The notes under the pieces are model-generated. The model was not told the DNA's origin. It did not search any database and saw nothing but the letters and a program-made list of their open reading frames with translations. A stretch of DNA of 64,000 nt from Apoda limacodes. Lineage: Eukaryota; Arthropoda; Insecta; Lepidoptera; Limacodidae. Positions within the stretch are counted from its first letter, which is position 1; every line of letters begins with the position of its first letter. This document shows, one piece after another, positions 46,253-56,304 of this stretch. The DNA lies in contig OX291544.1 of assembly GCA_946406115.1 (NCBI GenBank), forward strand, positions 33,311,521 through 33,375,520, given 5' to 3'. Made by a program: the position numbers and the translations under genes.

Positions 46253-46410
46253 TATGCACCGTTTTAGCCGACTTGAGAGAAGGAGGAAATTCTTAATTAG
46301 GATGTTTTTTTTTTATGTAAGTTCGGGCATAACTTCGTCATATATAGACGGATTTTCAAATATTTTTTTTATTTTAAGGAGTATACTACCAAAATGGTCC
46401 CATATTAAAG
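46253..46410 (+). repeat. dispersed repeat, second copy of the 43.65-kb family
   Basis: TTTTAGCCGACTTGAGAGAAGG, GTTCGGGCATAACTTCGTCA, ATAGACGGATTTTCAA and GGTCCCATATTAA parallel the copy at 43.65 kb in the same order, diverged by roughly a fifth by eye. Confidence 0.75.
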
Positions 46411-46558
46411 TTGTGAATTTAAAACTTATTTTTTTGTCTCCACTACCGAAATGGTGAGAACGTGAGAACTTTTCAGAAACGGTCAATTTCAACAGACGAA
46501 CGAATAATTTAATTGATAAATTTGAAACTATTGTCTCTGTTCAGGATATCAAAGCAGG

Positions 46559-46954
46559 TGTCCGCCCTCGTAGGGGCAGATCGGTTAAAAACATTGCAGC
46601 AGTTAGACAAAGTGCACAAGAACTCCCATCCACCTCCATTTGTCATCGTTGTCAACAATTTAACATGTCCACAAGCTAGTTGCAACGAGTTTTGACTAAA
46701 GATTCAATTAACACAACATCTAAAGCCAACAGACCATGCGAATGCGCAGCGCCATACTGCGGCTGAAACAATGCAGTTGCTGCAGACAAAATTTCCGAGA
46801 CGAGTTAGGTATCTCGCGGCGAGGAGAAGTAAACTGGCCACCAAGATCGTGGTATCTGACACCTCTAGACTTTTTCCTTTGGGGTTTTCTAAAAGGAAAA
46901 TTGTATGCAAGTAATCCACAGTTTATTGACGAAATTCAACCACAATTATGGTAA
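46559..46954 (+). pseudogene. mariner-like transposase, internally deleted
   Basis: One frame reads VRPRRGRSVKNIAAVRQSAQ and STSICHRCQQFNMSTS, with a stop at about 46676, then LQRVLTKD. After a frame change, QLTQHLKPTDHANAQRH runs straight into TAAETMQLLQTKFP. A second frame change leads to ISRRGEVNWPPRS, LTPLDFFLWGFLKGKLYA, ending at TAA 46952-46954. The first part is the paired-like DNA-binding region and the last is the third catalytic aspartate region of a Tc1/mariner-type DDE transposase. The stretch normally carrying the first two catalytic acids is missing at the RH/TAA junction, so the protein is dead. I could not define the terminal repeats. Confidence 0.88.
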
Positions 46955-47394
46955 AAATGTCATCTAAAGGGTAAACATTCGACGAAGGATGTTGTGTTCC
47001 ACAAGTAACCTCCGTATCCATATTTAAAGTTGAAAATATAATACTCTCGAATTTTAACTGCAATATGTTTATTTATTTATTTATTAAATTATTTACATTA
47101 TTATACCTTACAGTTACATATGAACCAATTTGTACAACAATGTGTTTTGTTAAAAAAATTAAATTTCAAGTAGGTTTTGAGACATCCTTTACATTTTACC
47201 TATGGGTTATCGAAGTCTTAACAAAGTAATTGATCAATACTTAGTTGTCTTTGTATACAAACAGATATTGTCAATAATTAGACTATATCTTAAATGTATA
47301 TATAATTTTAAACACATACCTATGATTCTTTTAATAGAACATTTTTAACAAGGGACACGGTAGGTAAGTAAATTATTATCATCGTTCATTTACC

Positions 47395-47565
47395 TTCGGC
47401 AAGCCGATATAGCGCATTGCGGCGACTTCCGGTTCCGGCAGGTGGCGCCACGGTCCAGTTCCGGTGTCCCAGCGGCAGTGACGTCAGGCCGCGGCGTGTG
47501 TCACGCACTTCCGCCGCCGCAGCCTGCTCTGACGCGGCCAAGCTGTAGGTCCTGTAGATGATTTA
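47395..47565. promoter_or_regulatory. GC-rich patch with CTCF-like, CRE and ETS-like words
   Basis: About 170 GC-rich bases hold CAGGTGGCGCCAC at 47439-47451, close to the AGGTGGCGC core reported for insect CTCF, TGACGTCA at 47479-47486, and several ACTTCCGG/CCGGAAGT-like words. No open frame. It could be an insulator, an enhancer or an undetected first exon. Confidence 0.4.
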
Positions 47566-48042
47566 TATAATGTAACAATACCGCTCACCTGGCAGAGCCT
47601 TGAGTTAGGTCCGACCTGCAATGTTTGCACCGGGATCGGTCACAATTTCATAAAACCTTTAGTACTTAGCTCCAAGAGAGCGATATACACGTATGTCTAA
47701 TGAGTCTGTCAATGTATTTAAAATCATAACATAACATCATTACTGCGACATGTGTTTGTTTAACACTTCCTAAGTAATTTACACCGTAACGAACGGTTTT
47801 ATCGTTTTGTTTTCACATATTTTGACTTATTGCTCAAACTAATAATCAATGCATTTGATATATAAATTGTAATGATTCAACTGATTTTTATACGAGTATA
47901 ATATTTGTATCTACCATCAAATTTAGACGATCACCAAAAAATTCTTTAGCCTAACACCTAGTGCCAAGTGAAATAAATTGCAGTACACGCTTTAAAAAAT
48001 TAAGACAAGTGGTGAAACAACACATATATATATATATATATC
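47566..48042. other. AT-rich non-coding stretch
   Basis: Nothing recognisable apart from an (AT)n run directly bordering the transposon end at 48043. Confidence 0.5.
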
Positions 48043-48639
48043 TCTGTACCCTCGGTGAAAACTGATATAAGTCGACTTATAGCACTTAGTAGATTATTAG
48101 ACATATCTAATCAGTGTCAAATGCTCTTTTTATCTATCTTATCCACGCCTTAGCCCTACTGGATACGGAGATATTTTTCGTGCACAATAATATAAGTTAA
48201 CTTATATCAGCGAAGAGTCTTTAATGCCTTGTGTGTGATAATATAACTTGACATCCACTCATAAAATTGAATAGACCTTGTTTAAATTATAAGTGTTAAA
48301 TAATACAAAATCAGTTTAATCATCTTACCCACAGACAGTATATTGATATAAGATTGTGTGTTATGATTCAATTAAAAATATATTGTTGTTCGCGATCGCA
48401 TCTTTAAATATCAATAACGTGAATAATACATTTAAAACTTAATAACCAATGTCAAAATTTGGTTTCTTCTAATATATTTCGATCTACATTATTTTTCACG
48501 AGACTGCTTATGAACTATTACATTCGTGTCTATTAATACAATTTAGATACATCAAAAATCTTATCAACTCCTTGCAAGCATTTCGAAACGTCTGTTGGTG
48601 TCAACTGATACAATTCGGTAATTCTATCTTCTTATGCGT

Positions 48640-49412
48640 GAGCTTCTTACTGGCGCGAAAGATATAGAGTACGTTCATTCGCGAAAACTAATTATGCTTA
48701 CTGCTACATGTGGCCAGAATCAAGTGGAGGCAGAGGAGCAAATCGAATTTCTTCATGCTTGTACGACTTTGTTATTAATCTTTGACCACTATTGCATCCA
48801 AACGCTTCAAAATTTATTATGTACTCAGATTCATGCGCCGGGCAAAGTAAGTATTCCGTGGTAGCAACAATGTCATTCATACTTGTGCAGAACTCAGAAC
48901 AATTAACTACTACAGAACACAAATTTCTAGTACCTGGTCACACACATTTGGAAGTAGATTCTAATCATGCTTTGATAGAACGAACTACAAAGCGCACTTC
49001 TATGAGAGACCAAGAGATTGGTGTCAGTTGGTACGAAGTTCTTCTAATCGTTCTAATCAACTTTATGTAATAGAAATGTGTTATAAAGGTTTTGATGATT
49101 TTGCTGATTTTTCCAAAAACCAACTTCAAATAAAGAAATTAAATTCCATAGGCGAAAAGTTTGTGTGGCTGAATATTTAAATTTTGAAGTATACCACAAA
49201 ATCAGTTTCCTAAATTTAGTTACAAAGAGAGCTACGGAGCCATCGATTACAATTCTATGTCATATGCGAAACGAAACAAAAAAGATATGAACAACGTATT
49301 AATTTAGAGAGTATTAAGAAGTGTTAAGTTGTACCAGTACCTTTAGCAGTAGATTAAAAAGCCGATCTGATCTCTCTTTTGGATAATAATGAACCAAGTG
49401 CTCATGAGTTCT
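48640..49412 (+). pseudogene. DUF7869-like transposase, decayed
   Basis: Piecing frames gives AYCYMWPESSGGRGAN, a stop, HPNASKFIMYSDSCAGQSK, ATMSFILVQNSEQ, HKFLVPGHTHLEVDSNHALI and ERTTKRTSMRDQE, then weaker C-terminal segments (YVIEMCYKGFDDFADF; KFVWLNI; YGAIDYNSMSYAKRNKKDMN). The pattern YSD-CAGQ followed by HKFL-PGHTH-E-DS-HA-IE is the signature I associate with DUF7869 proteins, thought to be DDE-type nucleases of DNA transposons. The clean core is 48792-49070. At least one in-frame stop and several frame changes make it non-functional. Position inside matching 27-bp inverted repeats supports a role as this element's transposase. Confidence 0.75.
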
Positions 49413-49599
49413 AATTTTTTTAATTATTAATTTGACCGATATGATTCGACCGATGACATATTACATCCAGATGACATCCAGATTTAACAGAGGAACAAAA
49501 ATGTTATGCTATTAGATCTTAGAAAACTTTAATTGCCATGTTACTTACTATTTAAATGTTAGTTAGATATAAACTTTCGCGTTTTTCACTTATTATTAG

Positions 49600-49905
49600 T
49601 ATAGAACTCGGGTCTTAACGCGATGCACGTAAGTACGTATACGAAAACGTACCTGTATTACGTGCCGACGTTTCGACAAGGATTGCACCTTATCGTGGTC
49701 ACGGCTGTACTGGCTGAAGAGCGCGGCGTCGACTTCTGGGCGCTCGTGCAGTTTCTTTCACTACCCTCACATTTTATCCGTTACTTACTTTAGGTATAGC
49801 ATAAAGGCTGCCTGTCTATTCACTTCAGGTTTTCTATTTCTTTGTGGACGTCGCGGCTGTCGTTTGCACACTTTATACCCATTCCTTTTCAGTTCCTGCA
49901 CGTGC
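49600..49905 (-). mobile_element. possible Penelope-like element end, nested
   Basis: The plus strand reads CGTGCCGACGTTTCGACAAG, GCACCTTATCGTGGTCACGG and GCGGCGTCGACTTCTGGGCG. The GACGTTTCG…GTGGTCACGG arrangement is one I recall at the ends of Penelope-like retroelements in insects. It lies inside the 48-51 kb transposon, so it would be a later insertion. No reverse transcriptase is visible. Confidence 0.4.
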
Positions 49906-50549
49906 TTTAAATTAAATTACATGTTAATAGTATATTTTTATTTCTTTACTGTTTTACTGTGCTTGCTTTCAAATGCCATTAAGCGCTTTGGTTAATTATA
50001 AATTTTTATCTTTTAGTTTAAAACTTTAGAAAGTTTTTTGAAAGCAGAAGCTTATTATATGTTATTTAGAATTATTGTAGTTCTTACTTATCATGTTTCC
50101 TAGCATGTCACCTAGCTATTGTCTAGCTCTAACAAAGGACTAGAGTTTGTACAATTCGTAAGATAAAAAGCGCTATAATTTAATATCTTAGTGTCATATT
50201 AATAGTTTTTTTTTTGGAAGTTTACTTATTATAGAAGCCCAAAGATATTTGTATGAAACTATTGTAGGAACGTAAGTGTTTTAAATTTAATAGTACTTAA
50301 CTATGAAATTATTTACCTGATAAATCGTGTATGACACAAGGGGATGTTAAGTTTTAGTAAAGATATCATTCTTGCCCACTTAAGATGAAAATAAAAGACT
50401 GATGATTTACATTTTCGCAATCCCAAGCCTGTGGATGCGTTTTTTTAACACTATCTTAACATTTATTAGCTCCTTTTTGATATCTTATTTGTATAGTTAG
50501 AACCATAAACTAACAATTTTCATATATAACCCTAAAAACATTATTCGCC

Positions 50550-50648
50550 TCAGCCGTTATACGCCCTACTGCAGGGGCACAGGCCTCTCCTTAGATAAGG
50601 AGGCTTAGGCCATAGTCCACCACGCGGGCCTAGTGCGGGATGGCGGAC
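50550..50648. repeat. dispersed SINE-like repeat, nested
   Basis: CGTTATACGCCCTACTGCAG, GGGGCACAGGCCTCTCC, GGAGGCTTAGGCCATAGTCC and ACCACGCGGGCCTAGTGCGG form a module common in lepidopteran repeats, related to 16.56-16.63 kb. It sits inside the 48-51 kb transposon. Confidence 0.65.
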
Positions 50649-51211
50649 GAAAACATAATACAATAATAATATGATTATACTGCCTTAATAAATCGTATCA
50701 TTTGACACAATCTAGAACTCGAAAATGAAAAAACAAGTTGAGATATATTATTAAACACATGCCTTTTTTTCCTATTTTTTGTGTAAAATAATTTATTAGT
50801 GTAAATATGACAATTTATTGTGTTTTAACAATTGCTAAAGATGCTTCTGCTTTATGATAGTTTTGTTTTGGATTTTTTTTTATGTATTAGTTTTAATGTA
50901 TTTAAATGCTATTTCAATTCGCAGGTGTAAAATAATATAATTTTTGTTAAATTATTTTACACATATTTATTGTAATGTGACGAATAATACAAGTTGTTTA
51001 TTTCCCTTATTGCTCTAAATAAATTAAATATATTGCTATTCTTCATATATCATAGTATAGGGGCTAAAAATACCTATTTTTATTATTTTTTACAAAAGGA
51101 ATAAAATTATTAACAAAAAAGTAATACGCATGTAAAGGTACAAAATATTAAAAACCATTTTGTCAAAAACTGTCATTTCAGACCTATATCAGTTTTCACC
51201 GAGGGTACAGA

Positions 51212-52000
51212 TATATCATATATATACACATATATATAACATATATATTTGTGCACTAAACACAACAAATAAAAATCACTCAATAATGTAATGCACTTGA
51301 CAAAAGCAAGCTTTGGAACATATATTTTTTTAATCCTTCTAATGCTGTAGTTTTGCTAAAAAACTGCGTATTATTAATATAAAAGTATTCATCGCGAGTT
51401 TCAGTCTGAAACTAGTGAGGAACCCGTCTTCCCAATAAGTTTCTTGTATTTAGAATTTTGTCGGAAACAGAATTTTATTCGTCGCATGGACGGCTATAAC
51501 ATAGGTATTATATACGACATTTAGGTCATTTTATCCAAATAAATGCCCAAGTCCGAACACAATTTATATATCTTCTATTTTTTAATTGATAAGAACACAA
51601 AATAGATTGTCATTTAACTAGTAGAAGCTGCCTCTGTGCACACGAATTTTTTTGTGGTTTTTTCTGCCTTATTAGCATTCATACGAAGTATTTTTACTTA
51701 ATTAATAAGAATGTATATAACTATAACAATATTGTAACCAATATCTTCAGATCTATTCTGTAGAGTCGATCTCAGATAAACATGTTTCTCGTGCTTCCCA
51801 ACGTCTGCGTGGTTACCTATCCAAAGCGTAGTACGGCGGTTTAAGTAGAACTATACATAACCTGACGAACCCACACATAAACTGACGGTCACACACATAA
51901 ACTGACGGACACACACATTTCAATAAATTACTGGACAAAGTGCAGCTGAGTCAATTATTTTTTCTAATTTTGTATAGGAAAGTGAAAACATTAGGCAAGA
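51212..52000. other. AT-rich non-coding stretch with a short tandem repeat
   Basis: No gene. About 51857-51918 contains three ~20-bp units based on ACATAAACTGACGGNCACAC. An imperfect earlier unit reads ACATAACCTGACGAACCC. Confidence 0.6.
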
Positions 52001-52009
52001 GATTTAGGA

Positions 52010-52135
52010 ATTATCTATACACATAAAAGGCTTTGTCCTGAATGACTTTTAGATCAACGCACAGCCTAAACCGCTGATCATAGAGACCTGAAACTTGGAG
52101 GGTGTGTTCTTTGTATGACGTAGGCATCCGACAAG
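52010..52135 (+). repeat. dispersed repeat, 'ATCAACGCACAGCC' family
   Basis: The phrase order GGCTTTGTCCTGAATGACTT, ATCAACGCACAGCCTAAACC, AGAGACCTGAAACTTGGAGG and GTATGACGTAGGCATCCG is a repeat module I associate with lepidopteran genomes. A shorter relative may lie at 5.66-5.72 kb. Confidence 0.55.
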
Positions 52136-52159
52136 ATAAGGTTTTACTGAAAGGGTGTT

Positions 52160-52550
52160 TTACTGGTAGTGCGAGTCGGATTTACGCAATAAGGGTAAAC
52201 CGATTGTAATAAAATTTTTGGTAAGTTGTTATACACATGCCGGGGAATGTTTCTGAGAAAAAAAAGGGTCAAGTGCAAGTGAGACAGGGTCAAGTTTGAA
52301 TCGGACTCGCGCAATAAGGGTAAACCAATTTTAATGATATTTTGGTAAGTTGTTATGCACACGCCGGGGAAGGTTCCTGAGAAAAAAAAGGGTCAAGTGC
52401 GAGTTGGACTCGGCAATTGGGGTAAACCGATTGTAATGAAATTTTGGTAAGTTGTTATGCACACGCCGGAGAAGGTTTCTGAATTAGTTCAACCCTATTA
52501 GGTGGTTTTAAAAAAAGAAACAACGTTCGCCGGTTCAGCTATATTTATAT
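52160..52550 (+). repeat. triplicated ~120-bp dispersed repeat module
   Basis: The block GAGTCGGA-TTACGCAATAAG, GGTAAACCGATTGTAAT, TTTTGGTAAGTTGTTAT, CACACGCCGGGGAAGGTT, GAGAAAAAAAAGGGTCAAGT occurs three times in tandem with divergence, followed by AACAACGTTCGCCGG. The same modules in reverse orientation occur at 62.57-62.73 kb. Confidence 0.85.
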
Positions 52551-53160
52551 AAAAGAAGAAATTGACTGGCTGACTGACTAACCGATCAATGAACAGCTGA
52601 AACCGCTGAAGAAGTTTGCATGGAAATGGCTAAAACTTGGCTTAGACGTTGAAAATTAGGATTCTCGTGATTCACCGTTTTGGAAAATTATTCTCTAGAC
52701 GGCAAAATAGAGGATGAAAATGTGTATGACAATTCCGATGTTATTATATGTAAAACAGTAAAGAGTCAAAAGCTGTTTTTTTTTAAAAAGTTTACGCAGA
52801 CGAATAAGCTAATATGATATAAAGTTTGCATATTTGATGAATATTTTTGTATGAATATACATTTGTCCGTGTACACTATGCCTACTTGCGGAAACAATAG
52901 TTTTGCTGAAACAACGAAATAAATTAATAATTTGAGACCTAACAAGTCTGCGACACTATAAAGATCGACGGCGTTCGACGGCGCATAATATAATTGTTAC
53001 AATTATAGCTTCTGTTTGCTGAAGGTTTAGTGTTTACATTATAATATGCGGTGGTACGGAACACTTAGCACACTGGTCCGACTTGTGTTGCCGGTTTCGA
53101 ACTCTCATGTAGTTGTTATCATAAATTATGTTCACTTATCTATCTATACTCGTACCTACA

Positions 53161-53325
53161 CTGGGCCGCAAAGAAAGCGGGTCAGTTATAAAAAATGCGA
53201 TAACTTTTAAAATATTTAAATTTTATAATCTTGTACTTTTATGACCTTGATATAAACACTGTAAAACTAAATCATAAGCTCCAATATTGTGCTTTTGTTA
53301 CCGACCCGCTTTCTTTGCGGCCCAG
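53161..53325. mobile_element. 165-bp MITE-like element with perfect 23-bp inverted ends
   Basis: CTGGGCCGCAAAGAAAGCGG plus three more bases at 53161-53183 is the exact reverse complement of 53303-53325. The arms are GC-rich and the 119-bp interior is strongly AT-rich. No coding capacity and no clear target-site duplication. It looks like a miniature inverted-repeat transposable element or a conserved cruciform-forming sequence. Confidence 0.75.
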
Positions 53326-54500
53326 CGCATATGTTGTACAACATCTACATTTTGACAGATGTAGAAATATGAAAGTAGCACTTTTATAGTACATTACTGC
53401 CGCGGCCCGCAAACCGGGCGGACCGAGACATAGCTGAGGCACGCATCACAGAGTCCGGTTATGCTCAGTTGTGGCCAATAGTATGTATAGTATGTGGCTT
53501 GTATAGTGCTTTTATCAAACATGCGTGTAAAAAGACTAATTATACTGACAACTTTATTGACAATATTGAAAATAGTTTGGGTAATTTTGCCGCCTATTCG
53601 CCGCGTTTAAATGTAGATTTCTTGTTTTTTACTTTTTCAAATTAATTAAATGGCGCATTCTTTTTGTTGCGCCAGTCCGAAGTTTAAATTAAGCTTGATG
53701 AGTTACCTCTTTAGTTATCAATGTTCGGATTTAAAAAATTCGTTCCATTTTCAAATTTCATATATGACCGCTCGAGCGCTGGAGCGGACGTATTAAACAT
53801 TGCTGGTCTCTCTTTAATACTGTCCTACAAGTACAATTTATCTCAAAGAAGCTTTTGCAAGATATGGTCGCATATCGTAGCATGTTTGAGAAAAATACAT
53901 TACGCTGATGTACAGTACAGTACCTATATTACTACTACTACTAAATATTACCTGCAAACCTAAGTAGCATAGTCCAGCGGCTGGAGCGTGTCGTGGACCG
54001 GTCGGATTGTTCGGAGGATTTTTACATACATGAAACATAACAAACGGCAAAATAATATGTACATAGTAGAGGTAACATCATCCAAAAATATAAAAGTAGA
54101 ATGTGAACGAGGAGATGGCAAACAAATACATATTAAGTCAACTCAGAAACATCAGTGATATAAACGAAACGAACTGTACATCAGTGATATAAACAAAACG
54201 AACTATACACACCAGTGTGTATGGCTTCACAGTGCAACGAATATAGTTAGCGGCGGCGTGCAGGCGGAGAAAGTGTATGGGAGAGGGTGCATCGCATGAA
54301 TATGTATAAGGGGGTAGCGGGCGTAGCGGGAGGGTGATGCCGCGTGTAAATGGAAATTTCAAATAAAAATACCTGAAATATTAACATGAACCCGATTCGT
54401 GTTTTTCCGCGTTTCGTGTCGCCCGGACACGTGTGATAGCGACATCACAATAAAACTCCGAGCTTTTTCAAATGGACATTCGTTTTTGTGAGTTATGAGT
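53326..54500. other. non-coding stretch
   Basis: No supportable gene. A short GC-rich part lies at 53.40-53.46 kb. Open frames of 70-80 codons at 53.72-54.36 kb are unrecognised and overlap each other on opposite strands. Confidence 0.5.
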
Positions 54501-54503
54501 TGT

Positions 54504-54982
54504 TTGATTCGTCGGGCAAGTATCTCGGCCGGTGCGTAGTGGTGGGTACTTCAGTTGGTTGATTCGTCCGGCGAGCATCTCGGCCGGTGAGTGGTGGTAG
54601 GTACTTCAGTTGGTTGATTCGTCCGGCGAGCATCTTGGCCCATGCATGGTGGTGCGTACTTCAGTTAGTTATTTCGTCCGGCGAGCATCTTGGCCAGTGT
54701 GCGGTGGTGCGTACTTGAGTTGGTTGACTGGGCGGGCGAGCATATCAGCCGGTGCGAGATGGTACGTACTTGTGTTGGTTAATTCGTCTGGCAAGCATCT
54801 CGGCCGTTGCGTGGTGATGCGTTTTTAAATTGGTTGACCGGATGGATGAGCATCTCGGCTGGTGCACGATGGTACGTACTTGAGTTGGTTTATTTGTCAG
54901 GCGGGAAACTCGGTCGGTGCGCGGTAGTGCGTACTTCAGTTGGTTGATTTGTCGGGCGAGGATCTTAGCCGGTGCGCACTTG
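54504..54982. repeat. 55-bp minisatellite, about nine copies in perfect register
   Basis: Units start at 54504, 54559, 54614, 54669, 54724, 54779, 54834, 54889 and 54944, all exactly 55 bp apart with substitutions but no indels. The consensus carries TTGATTCGTCCGGCGAGCAT, CTCGGCCGGTGCG and GTGCGTACTTCAGTTGG. It is GC-rich in AT-rich surroundings. As 55 is not a multiple of three, the 72-codon open frame across it is not a protein repeat. Confidence 0.97.
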
Positions 54983-55443
54983 CTTTATCTTTTATGATAT
55001 TTAGATATAAGAAACGTCACACAGAAACTTATTAGATTATAACTGATCAAGAATGTAACTGCGTAATTATCTGACTTGTTTTGCCTTAAAATCTTTAAAT
55101 GTATGAACAGGGTTTCTGCATCTTGGACCGCTGGGCGAGACGAACTTAGATCTCAGGATCCACGCTGCAGACATCCTTCCAACTGCACATTTATCGACTG
55201 TAAAATACCTTAGTATCGGCGATGAAATTTGGTTCCCAAAGTAAAGTAACTACACATAAAAAACATTTAATCAGTCACAACATAAATTCAGAATCACATT
55301 CAGAATATAATCGTGTAGTGTAGCTTAGTTAGGTATCGGTTAACGATTATCTTGGGGATACAAAATTCGTATTTTTTCACAATTTTATCTATTTAATCAT
55401 CATACAGACACTGAGTTTTCTCTTGTTTGATTTCGGAACTACT
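54983..55443. other. AT-rich non-coding spacer
   Basis: Nothing recognisable. Confidence 0.5.
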
Positions 55444-55561
55444 GACAGATAGAGCAATCTAGTGATAGGTAGTACAATCTAGTGACAGAGGGAGCAATCT
55501 AGTGACAGATAGAGCAATCTAGTGACACATAGAGCAATCTAGTGAAAGATAGAGCAATCTA
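55444..55561. repeat. 20-bp minisatellite
   Basis: The unit GACAGATAGAGCAATCTAGT is repeated about six times in exact 20-bp register with single substitutions. Confidence 0.95.
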
Positions 55562-55683
55562 CTTACACAATTATTTACAAGCAATAGCATAGCAGATTAT
55601 TATGATATAATGTGCAATCCATTGAATTTTATTATTAGCCGTTAATTGAATTCAAAGAGTGCGATAAAATCAGCCCGCAACAG

Positions 55684-55715
55684 TGCCCGCCTGCCCGCCT
55701 GCCCGCCTGCCCGCC
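55684..55715. repeat. 8-bp GC-rich tandem repeat
   Basis: TGCCCGCC is repeated four times without change. Confidence 0.95.
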
Positions 55716-56244
55716 AGCGCGGTCCGAACGCGCCGGTTATAAATATCAGCTAATTTTATACTAATTGTTTTACAAATCATTGACTGCTTTATTATTTGGT
55801 TCCAGCGTAATTTATGTCTCGTTTTACATCTAGTTTTTATGCTTTGTTAGTTAATTCTATCTTTAGTGAAAAATTTACAAAATTAATGTCTATCTACAGG
55901 AATCTTGTCTTTAAAATGTATTTTAAACGTAACTTACTTTGGCATATTTAACAAAATATAAATATGAAAATAAGAAAAAGAGTTGAGGAAGTAGAAAATG
56001 ACGCAAACACACACCACACATCACAAAAATCAGCCAAGTGTGAGTCGGACTCCGTTGTTTGTATTATCATCGCCCGTCGGCCCGTATGACTATTGATGAT
56101 ATATAATATATATAATATATAAATGTCGATTTATCAAAGAAATTTAAAAAGGTTTGTGCCAATTTGTATAAGTTAACAAATTATTTACTTACAAAAAGTT
56201 TCGTTTGTAAGACAATAAAAACAATCTAATGTCTTGTGAGGAAT

Positions 56245-56304
56245 GCCAGTTAGTGCCAGTTAGTGCTAGTTAGTGCCAATTAGTGCCAGTTAGTGCTAGT
56301 TAGT
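56245..56304. repeat. 10-bp minisatellite
   Basis: GCCAGTTAGT or GCTAGTTAGT is repeated six times in register, with one GCCAATTAGT variant, followed by a degenerate ACTAGTGCTACTAG. Confidence 0.95.

Larger units (their letters stand above)
48043..51211. mobile_element. 3.17-kb DNA transposon remnant with perfect 27-bp terminal inverted repeats
   Basis: TCTGTACCCTCGGTGAAAAC and seven further bases (48043-48069) recur as an exact reverse complement at 51185-51211, and similarity continues inward after one mismatch. Both ends lie in TATATA-rich DNA, so the target-site duplication cannot be read with confidence. Two perfect palindromes sit just inside the left end: TATAAGTCGACTTATA (48066-48081) and ATATAAGTTAACTTATAT (48190-48207). 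They share AAGTYRACTT and are candidate transposase-binding sites. Inside is a decayed DUF7869-like coding region near the left end, with other repeats nested further right. Confidence 0.85.

Noticed and set aside
54610..54828. 72-codon repeat protein in the 55-bp array
   Set aside because: 55 bp is not a multiple of three, so the reading frame changes with every unit and no repeating peptide results.
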